Origin: Jeotgalibacillus marinus
Lineage (GTDB): Bacteria > Bacillota > Bacilli > Bacillales > Jeotgalibacillaceae
DNA length: 64,000 nucleotides
Assembly: GCF_040801915.1 (NCBI RefSeq)
Contig: NZ_JBFMIA010000010.1
Span: forward strand, 1 to 64,000
Direction: 5' to 3'
Positions 8,530-17,130 of this stretch are shown piece by piece (position 1 is the first letter of the stretch; each line of letters opens with the position of its first letter). The position numbers and the translations under genes are program-made. Under the pieces are notes generated by a model, which searched no databases, was not told where the DNA came from, and saw only the letters and a program-made list of their open reading frames with translations.

Positions 8530-8626
8530 AGTGAGAGAAAATGGACCGGAAACATGTTGATCTCAGCAGGAGCCATTTCGTGCTCAGTACAAAAATGAAA
8601 ATCGTTCATGGTCGGAGGGACAGATA

Positions 8627-9283
8627 ATGCAACAAACTACATATAAAGTAAAATCTATTAATCTCGGAAAAATAGAAACACTTACGTTTGGCGACAAAAC
8701 GTTTGAAACAGCGATTCGTAAGCAAGCAATCACTGAACCCGCTTTTATCACCAAACTTGGGTTGGTAGAGGATGAACAGGCGTTTGAACATCATGGTGGA
8801 ACGGAGAAGGCGTTATGCCTTTATCCATATGATTATTACGCTTTTTGGAGCGATTTGCTCGGTCATTTAGAGGGTCCTGCTTTGTTTGGAGAAAACTTGA
8901 GCACACTTGGTCTGACTGAAAAGAATACGCATATCGGTGATGCGTTTAAGCTAGGTGAAGCGGTCATTCAAGTGACAGAGCCGAGACAGCCTTGTTATAA
9001 ACTCGCTGCTAAATACGGTGTACCTGACATGGTCGTTCGAATGAGGGATTCAGGCTACACAGGATTTCTATTTCGCGTACTACAAGAGGGCTGGGTGTCT
9101 CCGGAGGATCATTTAGAGCTGATCGAACAGCATCCACACCACGTTACCGTTTCTTTCGCCAATGATGTGAAGTTTTCTAAGAAGCCATCAAAAGAAGCAA
9201 TCGAAACCATTTTAGCTGTTGATGCACTATCTGTCACGTTACGTGAGTCTTTAATGAAGAAGTTAAATAAGGTAGACGAATAA
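8627..9283 (+). CDS. MOSC domain protein (YiiM-like)
   Basis: 218-residue MOSC (molybdenum cofactor sulfurase C-terminal) protein. Features of the YiiM-type family: EHHGGTEKALCLYPYDYYAFW, the GPALFGENLSTLGLTE segment, IGDAFKLGEAVIQVTEPRQPCYKLA with the conserved Cys, and a C-terminal three-helix extension (SKKPSKEAIETILAV). Related proteins bind molybdenum cofactor and reduce N-hydroxylated compounds such as 6-hydroxylaminopurine. It is monocistronic with a strong terminator. Confidence 0.88.
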   Translation: MQQTTYKVKSINLGKIETLTFGDKTFETAIRKQAITEPAFITKLGLVEDEQAFEHHGGTEKALCLYPYDYYAFWSDLLGHLEGPALFGENLSTLGLTEKNTHIGDAFKLGEAVIQVTEPRQPCYKLAAKYGVPDMVVRMRDSGYTGFLFRVLQEGWVSPEDHLELIEQHPHHVTVSFANDVKFSKKPSKEAIETILAVDALSVTLRESLMKKLNKVDE

Positions 9284-9285
9284 AG

Positions 9286-9328
9286 GTGCTAAGTACTTCC
9301 TAACCTAGGATGTACTTAGCACTTTTTA
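9286..9328 (+). terminator. Terminator after the MOSC gene
   Basis: Perfect 11-bp arms GTGCTAAGTAC (9286-9296) and GTACTTAGCAC (9312-9322) followed by TTTTTATG. Confidence 0.9.
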
Positions 9329-9440
9329 TGTATAGACAGTGGGAGTCCAAAAATCCACCCATACTCGCTCGTTAATTTTCACACATGTTACAATGTAATG
9401 ATGATTTAATTCGTATAGACGAGAGAAATTGGGTGGAAAG

Positions 9441-10388
9441 ATGAACCAGTCAAATGTATATATATGGTTGTGTGGAATTATGATGGTTTGGGGATTGAAT
9501 GTTGTAGCTGTGAAGGTGTTGGTTGAACAATTTGATCCTGTTGCGATGACATCTTTGAGAATATTTGTCGCGGGTGTGGGTGTGTTGCTCGTGCTAGCTT
9601 TTATGAAAAAATGGAGAATGCCTTCGATGAGCGAACTTGGTCTCATTACGTTGATTAGTTTATTTAACGTTGTTGGGCATCATTATTTCTTAGCAATTGG
9701 CTTGAAGCAAACATCTGCAGTTAACACAGGTCTTATTTTAGGGTTGATCCCGATTTTAACTGCGATTTCAGCCATGGTCTTTTTGAAAGCAAAGATGACA
9801 CCTCTTAAGTTACTCGGTATTATTGTTGGCTTTATGGGTGTAGCACTCGTTGTTATGGCTGGTCAACAAGATGCTTTTAGTATCGCGATGGGTGATTTGT
9901 ATATTTTATTGGCCGCTGTTGTTCAGGCGATTAGTTTTGTATTGATTAAAAAGACTTCGACCGATATGGGGATTTTGCTTTTGACTGGTTGGATGATGAT
10001 CATTGGCTCATTTTTCCTCATGGTCATCAGTTTTGTAACTGAGCCGAATGGTTATGCGACACTCTTAAATGGTGAAATGTATCATTATGCTGTTTTTTTC
10101 GCATCTGCTTTGTTAGCTACTTCAGTTGGTCATATGATTTACAATAACGCCATTCGAATGATTGGTCCAAGTGAATCGGCTGTGTTCACTAATTTAAATT
10201 TACTTTTTTCGTTGACGGGTGCGGCTGTGATTTTAAATGAATCACTTTATGTGGAGCAGTTGCTCGGATTTCTGTTCATTGTAATGGGTGTAATTAGTGG
10301 GAGTGGAGCCATCGATCATTGGATTCGCTCAAGAAGAACGCGACGCACGGCACTTTTAGAGCGAGCGTATAGGGAGAGGAAGAAATAA
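9441..10388 (+). CDS. EamA/DMT family transporter
   Basis: 315-residue ten-helix drug/metabolite transporter made of two EamA repeats, about residues 5-135 and 150-290. Recognisable elements are the first-helix motif MMVWGLNVVAVKVLVEQFDP, the end of repeat one (KLLGIIVGFMGVALVVMAG) and the second-repeat end (EQLLGFLFIVMGVISGSGAI). The C-terminus is very basic (RSRRTRRTALLERAYRERKK). ATG 9441 is preferred over an upstream TTG because GGGTGG precedes it. Substrate unknown. Confidence 0.85.
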   Translation: MNQSNVYIWLCGIMMVWGLNVVAVKVLVEQFDPVAMTSLRIFVAGVGVLLVLAFMKKWRMPSMSELGLITLISLFNVVGHHYFLAIGLKQTSAVNTGLILGLIPILTAISAMVFLKAKMTPLKLLGIIVGFMGVALVVMAGQQDAFSIAMGDLYILLAAVVQAISFVLIKKTSTDMGILLLTGWMMIIGSFFLMVISFVTEPNGYATLLNGEMYHYAVFFASALLATSVGHMIYNNAIRMIGPSESAVFTNLNLLFSLTGAAVILNESLYVEQLLGFLFIVMGVISGSGAIDHWIRSRRTRRTALLERAYRERKK

Positions 10389-10440
10389 TTGGTTTGGCGA
10401 AGGTCACGTAAAGTAGTTGTAACCGCGCGCAAAATTCCAG

Positions 10441-10471
10441 TTGACTCTCACGTTACGTCATACCCTATAGT
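10441..10471 (+). promoter_or_regulatory. MerR-type promoter with 19-bp spacer
   Basis: TTGACT (10441-10446) and TATAGT (10466-10471) are separated by 19 bp, longer than the usual 17. The region between them carries an imperfect palindrome TGAC-TCTCACGTTAC-GTCA. A stretched spacer with an operator between the boxes is the hallmark of promoters twisted into action by MerR-family activators. It lies immediately upstream of the MerR gene, implying autoregulation. Confidence 0.75.
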
Positions 10472-10491
10472 AAAAAATGAAGGGAGGTTTG

Positions 10492-11244
10492 ATGATGACA
10501 CTTCGAGTAAAAGAGGTAGCTGATTTGGTTGGGATTAGTGTGCGCACACTGCATCATTACGATGAAATTGGCTTGTTAACGCCAGATCAAACGAGTGAGT
10601 CTGGTTATCGACTTTATTCAGATGAAAATCTAGACACACTACAGCAAATCCTCATTTTCAGAGAATTAGGCTTCCCTTTGAAGAAAATAAAGGAAATCGT
10701 GGCGAGCCCTTCGTTTGATCGACAAGAAGCATTGATCCTTCAGCGCAAAATCTTGATAGAAAAACGAAGCAAATTCGATAAAATGATCGCCTCGGTTGAT
10801 AAGATGATTCAACATTTAAAAGGAGAAATTCATATGACCAATAAAGAAAAGTTCGAAGGCTTTGATTTTAGTAGCAATCTTTATGAGCAAGAAGCTCGTG
10901 AGAGATGGGGAGATCAAGCAGTGGATGATTCAAATGAGATTATTGGAAAGATGTCAACGGATGATCAAAATAAACGGATGGAAAAAATGGAAGCCATCTA
11001 TACGAAAATGGCTGCGATCCGCCATCTGCCACCAGATGGTGTTGAAGCACAGGATGCTGCTCATGAGTGGTACGTGTGGTTAAATCAAATAGGGAGCTAT
11101 TCGTTAGAGGCATACAAAGGACTGGGACAAATGTATGTAGATGACAAACGTTTCACGAAAAATATTGATCAATTTGGTGAGGGATTGGCAGCGTTTTTAA
11201 AAGCTGCGATGGCTGTTTATGCGGATCGTAATAAAACAAAATAG
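10492..11244 (+). CDS. MerR family regulator with TipAS ligand domain
   Basis: 250-residue regulator. Residues ~1-70 are a MerR helix-turn-helix (LRVKEVADLVGISVRTLHHY, DEIGLLTPDQTSESGYRLYS). A dimerising coiled coil (residues ~78-115) leads to a TipAS domain (NKEKFEGFDFSSNLYEQEAR... to the end), which in TipA, Mta and relatives binds drugs and turns on efflux genes. AAGGGAGG precedes ATG 10492. The gene has its own 19-bp-spacer promoter. The DMT transporter upstream is a conceivable target but lies outside this promoter. Confidence 0.9.
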   Translation: MMTLRVKEVADLVGISVRTLHHYDEIGLLTPDQTSESGYRLYSDENLDTLQQILIFRELGFPLKKIKEIVASPSFDRQEALILQRKILIEKRSKFDKMIASVDKMIQHLKGEIHMTNKEKFEGFDFSSNLYEQEARERWGDQAVDDSNEIIGKMSTDDQNKRMEKMEAIYTKMAAIRHLPPDGVEAQDAAHEWYVWLNQIGSYSLEAYKGLGQMYVDDKRFTKNIDQFGEGLAAFLKAAMAVYADRNKTK

Positions 11245-11253
11245 AATATAAAG

Positions 11254-11290
11254 AACACCGTGAATCAAACTGATTGACGGTGTTTTGTGT
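11254..11290 (+). terminator. Terminator after the MerR gene
   Basis: AACACCGT (11254-11261) / ACGGTGTT (11277-11284) stem followed by TTGTGT; short T tract. Confidence 0.65.
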
Positions 11291-11329
11291 AAAAAATGGT
11301 GAATTTAAAATTTATTAAGATATAAGTGA

Positions 11330-12136
11330 TTATCTATTCTTTTCAAAAACGATGATCTCACCGACTTCTTGAAAACCAGCTCTTTTATAGATATTAATTC
11401 CATCTGGAGAGGCTTGTAAAACACACGGTTTAATTACAGGTGTGGCTAGTTGCTTTAAAAGGTACTGAAACATTGTGCTCCCAAACCCTTTTCCTCTAAC
11501 ATCCTCTCTAGTCGCTATATCATAAATCCCATAGCTTTTACCTGCTTCAACAATTATACCAGTAGATACCACTCTGTTTTCTGAAATACCAATATACATT
11601 TTTATATCGTTTTGTTCATAATTAAATTCTGGAGCTATTTTCTTAAAATATGCATCAATGGCATTAGCTTCAGGGGTGGCTCCGAATAAAGACTGTAAAA
11701 CATCACTGTACATCAGCAGATCTTCAATGCTCTGAACCTGACGAATTTCTACTTCCTTTTTAGAAACTTCAAAAGGTTGGTGATCGTTTAAACGATCTAA
11801 TTTCATTGTTACATTTCTCTCTGCCTCTTCAAAGCCGACTTCTTTTAACATATTTAATAGGCTGTTCGTAATAAAGCGTTGATCTACCCATATACTCACG
11901 GGAAAAGCCTTCGTTTGAAAAGATTGAATGGCATACGACAACTCTTTAAGAGAATCCTCTGTATCATTAGACAGAGGAATAATAACATTAAACGTATCAG
12001 ATGGAACCCCCGAATTCACTTTTACTACATTTTTCTGTTCTGTTACTTTTAACCCTTCCATCGACTTAGCAACTGAAGTTACTCTTGTTACTAAATTATC
12101 TAATATCATTTCCTCACCAGACAAGTTCTGATGCAT
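11330..12136 (-). CDS. GNAT family acetyltransferase (268 aa)
   Basis: The C-terminal ~140 residues form a GNAT fold: VEIRQVQSIEDLLMYSD, the ligand strand GIYDIATREDVRGKGFGSTM with the R-G-K-G-F-G acetyl-CoA loop, and PDGINIYKRAGFQEVGEI near the end. The N-terminal ~120 residues are weaker and may be a degenerate first GNAT lobe, as in two-domain acetyltransferases. Started at ATG 12136 with AAAGGTTGG upstream; the longer frame uses a TTG. Stands alone on the minus strand. Substrate unknown. Confidence 0.8.
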   Translation of the reverse strand: MHQNLSGEEMILDNLVTRVTSVAKSMEGLKVTEQKNVVKVNSGVPSDTFNVIIPLSNDTEDSLKELSYAIQSFQTKAFPVSIWVDQRFITNSLLNMLKEVGFEEAERNVTMKLDRLNDHQPFEVSKKEVEIRQVQSIEDLLMYSDVLQSLFGATPEANAIDAYFKKIAPEFNYEQNDIKMYIGISENRVVSTGIIVEAGKSYGIYDIATREDVRGKGFGSTMFQYLLKQLATPVIKPCVLQASPDGINIYKRAGFQEVGEIIVFEKNR

Positions 12137-12148
12137 GTTACCCACCAA

Positions 12149-12487
12149 CCTTTCTTTTAAATTAATACCGCTCTTGATAGTGAGTATAAATAAAATTTAG
12201 CAGGTTTGTATACGATGTTCACTTTTTTATATCCACCCATAATATTCTGCCTATTTGTGTGTAGTTCTATCTATGGGATCGTTACATATTATTTAGCATA
12301 TCTCGTAGAGGATAATAGGGATCGTTTTTCTAGTATAGGATGTTTCTACTGAATCGTTAGGATAGATCTTGTTATTGTATTTGGATATCAAGACGAAAAG
12401 TCTAGGTAGTGTGAACCTTACATAGCTTATAAAAGATCCTGTGGTGATGGGATTGGTTTAATATTAGGAGAAAAGGAGTGTTAGAGG
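12149..12487. other. Divergent intergenic region
   Basis: About 340 bases between a minus-strand acetyltransferase and a plus-strand hypothetical gene. It must hold both promoters, but no convincing -35/-10 pair, terminator, operator or RNA structure could be picked out. GGAGAAAAGGAG precedes the downstream ATG. Confidence 0.5.
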
Positions 12488-13153
12488 ATGGATTCGTATC
12501 AAGCATCTGATCAAGATGTAATGGGATATCCGTTTATTATTGAAGGTGAAATAAAGTTCATCAAAACACCTATCCACTATAATTTCTATGAGAAAGATTT
12601 AACTGGATTGCGTAGCCTTCCCCTACTCTATGAAGGTGATTTTCATGATGGTTGTCGTATAAGAGATGAGTACTCTCAAACATTTTTTAATATGCTTAGC
12701 TATATCGACTACATAAAAGAACCATTAGAAGTACTATGCTTGCAACCTTCTAAGGTTGGTGGTGCTGATGAGGATTGGTCTATTTATACTGATGGAACAA
12801 GTAACGGTACATTATTCAATAACCTTTATGTTAGACACATGCACCAAATAATCACAGCAAAGACTGATACACGACCTCTTTCAGATAAAGAAAAAGCACT
12901 AGCTTTAACCTTTCTGCGTAAAGATACAGATAAATATTGGTGTGAAGAATATGAAGATGATGATTACTTTGAATATACATTTAGAGAAATAAAGGAGAAT
13001 GTACCATCATTCAAGCACAGTAATAATCTTGGTTATCATATTAAGATGTTAGAGGATGCTGGTTTGATTGAAGTACTAAGAGAAGTAGACGAGGAAACAG
13101 GTAAGAAGAAAACGAATAAGTACAAGTTCATTCGTCTACCATTGATTTTCTAA
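12488..13153 (+). CDS. Hypothetical protein with C-terminal winged-helix-like segment
   Basis: 221 residues, acidic, no signal peptide. The N-terminal ~130 residues (VMGYPFIIEGEIKFIKTPIH...) match nothing I recognise. The C-terminal part (RPLSDKEKALALTFLRKD, then EIKENVPSFKHSNNLGYHIK and MLEDAGLIEVLREVDEETGK) has the helix-helix-strand-strand order of a winged helix ending in a beta hairpin. It may bind DNA. Neighbouring truncated HNH gene suggests a formerly mobile context. Confidence 0.5.
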   Translation: MDSYQASDQDVMGYPFIIEGEIKFIKTPIHYNFYEKDLTGLRSLPLLYEGDFHDGCRIRDEYSQTFFNMLSYIDYIKEPLEVLCLQPSKVGGADEDWSIYTDGTSNGTLFNNLYVRHMHQIITAKTDTRPLSDKEKALALTFLRKDTDKYWCEEYEDDDYFEYTFREIKENVPSFKHSNNLGYHIKMLEDAGLIEVLREVDEETGKKKTNKYKFIRLPLIF

Positions 13154-13228
13154 AAATAAGTACCCACTTCAGATCGTATTTGTTTAACTACTTTTTTTAT
13201 TCAAAAGGTAGCGAATAAAACTAACGAT

Positions 13229-13540
13229 TTATAGAAATATGCACGTTAGTAGTATAAAAATAACAAGACCTCTATCATCGTATGAACGAGAATAGGCATA
13301 AGTGCTTGCAAGCATAAATATAACGAAAAGAATGAAGTTAATTAGATATTTTCTCATCATTTTCACTTCAACTTTCTGTACTACCGCATGTTCTAGATCA
13401 CCTGTCTCTATATGCCAATGACACCGAGTGCAAAGAGTGATGAGATTTTCTGACGAATGATTACCACCACGTATTCGAGGGACCATGTGATGAACTTCTA
13501 AAGAAGTACCACTTTCACATAAGTTTGAAAATATAATCAA
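13229..13540 (-). pseudogene. Truncated HNH endonuclease fused to membrane segment
   Basis: The N-terminal 40 residues carry most of an HNH motif: LEVHHMVPRIRGGNHSSENL followed by ITLCTRCHWHIE, with the HH pair, the Asn-Leu-Ile and the second CxxC. The first CxxC arm is missing; only one Cys (LCESG) remains. The only start is TTG with no site. After ~55 residues the sequence switches to hydrophobic helices (LINFILFVIFMLAST, GLVIFILLTCIFL) not found in HNH enzymes. Likely a 5'-truncated gene joined to foreign sequence. Confidence 0.55.
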
Positions 13541-13558
13541 TAAGGATGATGGTGTGTA

Positions 13559-13816
13559 ATGAGCGGAATAGATAAAAGAAATAGATTAAGTGAAGAGCCA
13601 TTTTCTTATCAAATGACTAAAAAAGGAACGGTAATGATAAGTTACGAAGGGAAGCAAGTTAAAATTGTAAAGGACAAGGAAGCGGAACATTTACTATCAA
13701 AGATAAAAGAAGTTGACCATGATCGTACCAAAGTACAACTCTTGTTAGCTAAAATTACTGGAAACTTTAAGCGCGGTAATGAGAAATTAGGTATAACTAA
13801 AAAGAATCGAAAATAA
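13559..13816 (+). CDS. Conserved Bacillaceae hypothetical protein (85 aa)
   Basis: Short basic protein with a two-part look: a beta-rich half (FSYQMTKKGTVMISYEGKQV, KIVKDKEAEHLLSKI) and a helical end (VQLLLAKITGNFKRGNEKL). I recognise this pattern, especially the 'AKITGNFKRGNE' ending, from unnamed proteins common in Bacillaceae chromosomes. Function unknown. AAGGATGATG precedes the ATG. Its start region abuts the broken HNH gene on the other strand. Confidence 0.65.
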   Translation: MSGIDKRNRLSEEPFSYQMTKKGTVMISYEGKQVKIVKDKEAEHLLSKIKEVDHDRTKVQLLLAKITGNFKRGNEKLGITKKNRK

Positions 13817-13827
13817 ATCAAGTTTGT

Positions 13828-13962
13828 TATCGGATTTTATCCGCGGCTGTAGTGCCGATATCGAAGTCTAGGTGGGAGATATCCGCGGATGTGGTATCGT
13901 TATCGAAGTCTGCTCGGCACTTATCCGCACTTCATGCCAAACGTCCTACCACACATGAAATG
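13828..13962 (+). repeat. Dispersed 42-bp-unit repeat, copy A
   Basis: Two degenerate units built around ATATCCGCGGATGTGG and CGTTATCGAAGTCTG, ending in GCACTTATCCGCACTTCATG and the trailer CACATGAAATGAA. The same elements in the same order recur, on the opposite strand, near 33.5-33.9 and 45.7-46.0 kb. Any reading frame here is a by-product of the 42-base (14-codon) period and is not annotated as a gene. Confidence 0.8.
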
Positions 13963-14123
13963 AATAATTCATATTTGAAGCATAGAAAACAAATTCATAC
14001 TTATAAGAACCCTCCGTCCAAGATGATTCCTCTATTATTTCGCTCGGAACATACAGAAAACCCGAATTAGGGGACTTTTTTATTTAGTGTCCATTATTCT
14101 CGTTATAGTTCAGAAATAGATTA

Positions 14124-14170
14124 AGACCCTGTTTTGATTAATCTTCCTTTCAAAACAGGGTCTTTTTTTG
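14124..14170 (+). terminator. Strong terminator
   Basis: Perfect 14-bp arms AGACCCTGTTTTGA (14124-14137) / 14150-14163, 12-base loop, then TTTTTTTG. No intact gene ends directly before it; it may have belonged to sequence lost when the repeat copy A arrived. Confidence 0.85.
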
Positions 14171-14404
14171 TTTGAAACATCGCCGTTACCTTTGTTTAAA
14201 AATTGGTTGTGTATTCATAAATTTCACACAAATGATCTAATTATGTCGAATATCCTTTGTGTAATAAATGTTAATACAGTAAAATAGATACATAGATATT
14301 GTTGTGACTTTTATATCATTTATCGTGTTTCTGACAATCGTTTTCTAGTAATCCAATGGAAAACGAACACTAGTTGTTACGATACAAGGGGGGAATGAGA
14401 CAAA
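14171..14404. other. Upstream region of the chemoreceptor gene
   Basis: AT-rich. A sequence GTCGAATAT at 14245-14253 resembles the -10 (GCCGATAT) of SigD motility promoters, but the matching TAAA box is not at the standard distance, so the assignment is weak. AAGGGGGG lies 8 bases before ATG 14405. Confidence 0.35.
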
Positions 14405-16120
14405 ATGAAAGGGCTTAGAGATTTTTTTAGAAATTTGAAAATGGGGACAAAATATTTTATTGCTTTGGGAATAGCGATCGGACTTTTTATCATTACTAGT
14501 GTCATCGTTTATAATCAATTTTCTGAGATCGAACAGAATATTGATGCAATGAATAGAGATTCGGATCGAGCGATAAATATCATACAAATGGCTTCCATAT
14601 TTGGTGGGCTTGATATTCGAATTGCCGATTATGTGAATGAGGGCGATGAAAGTTATGTAACCGAATTTGAAACATTGAGACAACAATTTATAGAAGAGAC
14701 AAATGCCATGAGAGCAAATTTGGATGATGAAGAACAAGTGGTGATATTCAATCAAATTGAATCAAACGTAGATGAAATGGATCGAATATTTATGGATATA
14801 ATGGTCCCTGCCTATTTACCTAATGGTACGAACAAAGTACTGGAAGCTGCAAGAGATCGTACGCAGGAATTACGCATTGAAACTGTTGGTATGCTTGAAG
14901 AATTATCTGGTACAGTGTTGGTTGAAAGTGAAAAAGCAACGAATGATGTACATACAGGTATCAAGCAAAGCTTTGTTATAATGGGGATTTCTGTGGGTAT
15001 ATCTATGTTATTTCTACTCGTGGCATTATATATAATCAATACGGTTATTCAACGTAACTTGAAAAAAGTTGTGGCCATGTCAAATGAAATTGCGGATGGA
15101 AACTTAACTGTCGATGATATGGATTATAAAAGTAAGGATGAAATTGGTCAGTTGAATAATTCTGTGAATACGATGAAATCAAACCTTCGCCAAGTTTTAC
15201 ATCAAGTGTCAACCGTATCTGAGACTGTTAAAAGTCAAAGTGAGATATTAACGCAATATGCGGATGAAGTACAAGGAGGTAGTAACCAAATCGCATCGAC
15301 CATGCAAGAATTATCGAGGGGGGCTGAAGAACAGGCTCATGCTTCTTCTGATCTTTCAGAGAAAATGAATGAATTTGTCTCAAGCATCACAGAGGTTGCA
15401 GACAATCAAAACCAAATTAGAGAAGGGTCTGTTTCCATGTTGTCGGTGACAAACCAAGGTAGTCAGGCGATGGTCGAATCAATTGATAAAATGAATGCGA
15501 TCGATGAAAAAATGCAGAACTCACTACAAATGGTGAAAGGGCTAGACAATAAAACAAACGATATCGCCCAGTTAACAAACATGATTCAAGAAATCGCGGA
15601 TCAAACCAACCTACTGGCATTAAATGCTGCCATTGAAGCGGCTCGAGCTGGAGAACACGGGAGAGGTTTTGCTGTTGTTGCTGACGAAGTTCGGAAATTG
15701 GCTGAGCAAGTAACAACATCTATCTCCAAAATCACAACAATCGTCAATGGCATTCAAACGGATTCAAGAGAAGTGGTTGTATCACTTGAAGACGGCTACC
15801 AAATGGTGCAAGATGGTACAACGAACATTTCACACACAGGTGAGCTTTTCAGTAATCTAAAAGAAACCATCAATAACGTTTCGGATCAAATTAGCTTAAT
15901 GACGGATTCGATTTCCATTATTTTGGACAGCACCAAAACCATGAGTTCATCGATTGAAAGTGTAGCGTCTGTATCGGAAGAATCTGCTGCAGGAATTGAA
16001 CAAGTATCCGCCACTTCACAAGAATCAAACGCTTCGATGGAAGAGGTTTCAAGAAGTGCGAATTCATTAAAAGAAGAATCGGTCAATCTCAATGCGTTGA
16101 TCCGTAAGTTTAGAGTATAG
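14405..16120 (+). CDS. Methyl-accepting chemotaxis protein
   Basis: 571-residue chemoreceptor. First membrane helix at residues ~15-37 (YFIALGIAIGLFIITSVIVY), an extracellular four-helix-type ligand domain to ~190, second membrane helix ~190-213, then a HAMP domain (NLKKVVAMSNEIADGNLTVD) and the long cytoplasmic signalling coiled coil. The hairpin tip is canonical: IADQTNLLALNAAIEAARAG followed by EHGRGFAVVADEVRKLAEQV, which contacts CheA/CheW. Methylation helices contain Gln/Glu pairs (SEESAAGIEQVSATSQESNA). Ligand unknown. Monocistronic. Confidence 0.93.
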   Translation: MKGLRDFFRNLKMGTKYFIALGIAIGLFIITSVIVYNQFSEIEQNIDAMNRDSDRAINIIQMASIFGGLDIRIADYVNEGDESYVTEFETLRQQFIEETNAMRANLDDEEQVVIFNQIESNVDEMDRIFMDIMVPAYLPNGTNKVLEAARDRTQELRIETVGMLEELSGTVLVESEKATNDVHTGIKQSFVIMGISVGISMLFLLVALYIINTVIQRNLKKVVAMSNEIADGNLTVDDMDYKSKDEIGQLNNSVNTMKSNLRQVLHQVSTVSETVKSQSEILTQYADEVQGGSNQIASTMQELSRGAEEQAHASSDLSEKMNEFVSSITEVADNQNQIREGSVSMLSVTNQGSQAMVESIDKMNAIDEKMQNSLQMVKGLDNKTNDIAQLTNMIQEIADQTNLLALNAAIEAARAGEHGRGFAVVADEVRKLAEQVTTSISKITTIVNGIQTDSREVVVSLEDGYQMVQDGTTNISHTGELFSNLKETINNVSDQISLMTDSISIILDSTKTMSSSIESVASVSEESAAGIEQVSATSQESNASMEEVSRSANSLKEESVNLNALIRKFRV

Positions 16121-16133
16121 GTGGATTCGTTAC

Positions 16134-16180
16134 AAAAAATCCTTTGACAAGGCGGATGCCTTTGCCAGAGGATTTTTTTG
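16134..16180 (+). terminator. Terminator after the chemoreceptor gene
   Basis: AATCCTTTGACAAGGC / GCCTTTGCCAGAGGATT imperfect stem with a GGAT loop, followed by TTTTTTGG. Confidence 0.8.
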
Positions 16181-16297
16181 GAATAACTTGTACTTAAGGA
16201 TAGAAGGTTGTTAGCAAACCGTAGAACGTTACTGATGAAGTATAGAACCAACTAATTATTGAAATGTACGAAGACACACCGAAAAAACAGGCATTAA

Positions 16298-16738
16298 TTA
16301 TCTAGCTTTTAAAAAATAGTATAAGAACCAAACAGCGTGATTTTGCTCATCTGCTGCTGCTCTGCGAAATATTTCTTTAATGTATGGATTAGTCGTTTCA
16401 TCTGCTATTTCTAAGTAAAAATCAACGGTTCGTTGCTCATCTTGTATAGAAAATTCTAATCCATTTAAATATACATCAGGACATTCTTCAATGATTTTTG
16501 GTTGAGGTTGTCTCCCAGTTAGGCTGATATAAATCTGTCCAAATTGATGAAAATGTTTTATTTCATCCTGTCGAATTTCAAGAATTTGATTCCGTTCATT
16601 TTCTTTTGAAGTCATATTAGCTAACTTGGCATAACACTGGATTGCACTATACTCTCCATCAAGTGCCTTTTCAATATGACTAACCAATTTTTCATTTTGC
16701 CTGTAAATTAAATTGTTATCATTTAAATAAGAATACAT
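16298..16738 (-). CDS. Ferritin-like diiron-fold protein
   Basis: 146-residue four-helix protein. Expected metal ligands are visible: Glu in EKALDGEYSAIQCYAKLA, E-x-x-H in RQDEIKHFHQFG, Glu in EFSIQDEQRTVDFYLEIA and E-x-x-H in RAAADEQNHAVWF. This is the rubrerythrin/ferritin-like arrangement without a rubredoxin tail. Such proteins act in iron or peroxide metabolism and several are spore- or stress-associated. ATG 16738 is chosen because GGGAGGT directly abuts the other ATG (16744). Role here is inferred from the fold only. Confidence 0.75.
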   Translation of the reverse strand: MYSYLNDNNLIYRQNEKLVSHIEKALDGEYSAIQCYAKLANMTSKENERNQILEIRQDEIKHFHQFGQIYISLTGRQPQPKIIEECPDVYLNGLEFSIQDEQRTVDFYLEIADETTNPYIKEIFRRAAADEQNHAVWFLYYFLKAR

Positions 16739-16744
16739 AGTCAT

Positions 16745-17130
16745 ACCTCCCTAATGAGCCTAATAGTATCCTATGAGTAATTAATGTAACTAGTGAGTGT
16801 ATTTGTAAGAGTGATGAACATGCTTCAACGATCCCCATTTTTCTATGTGCTAGTACCTTTAATTTGTCGATGTTTCTTGCCTTAAAACCTCCATACGCGT
16901 GGGAAAATGAACGAGTAGCGAGGCTTTTAATTATTGTTGTTGTCAGCACGACCATTACATAAAATGAATTAACAAGTGGAATAGTATCCTTATCCATCCT
17001 ACTTGTCAGTTCATTTTTTTTATTTGAAACGAGCTTCGTGCCTTATGTGTATGATTTATGAAAGTGACTAATTCTGTGATACAGTCACCCAATTAGTTGG
17101 ATAGATAAACGTTAATAGGAGGTTGTTGAT
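16745..17130. other. Divergent intergenic region upstream of glutamate dehydrogenase
   Basis: About 385 bases. An open frame on the minus strand (16719-16997) overlaps the ferritin-like gene start, has no ribosome site and is not accepted. Near the right edge is a nested inverted repeat: GTGACT (17064-17069) / AGTCAC (17083-17088) and ACTAATT / AATTAGT around it, a possible operator. AGGAGG precedes ATG 17131. Confidence 0.45.

Noticed and set aside
13852..14070. Plus-strand frame of 72 codons
   Set aside because: Runs through repeat copy A and its trailer; peptide is repeat-derived.
16719..16997. Minus-strand 92-codon frame
   Set aside because: Overlaps the ferritin-like gene start, lacks a ribosome site and shows no family pattern.
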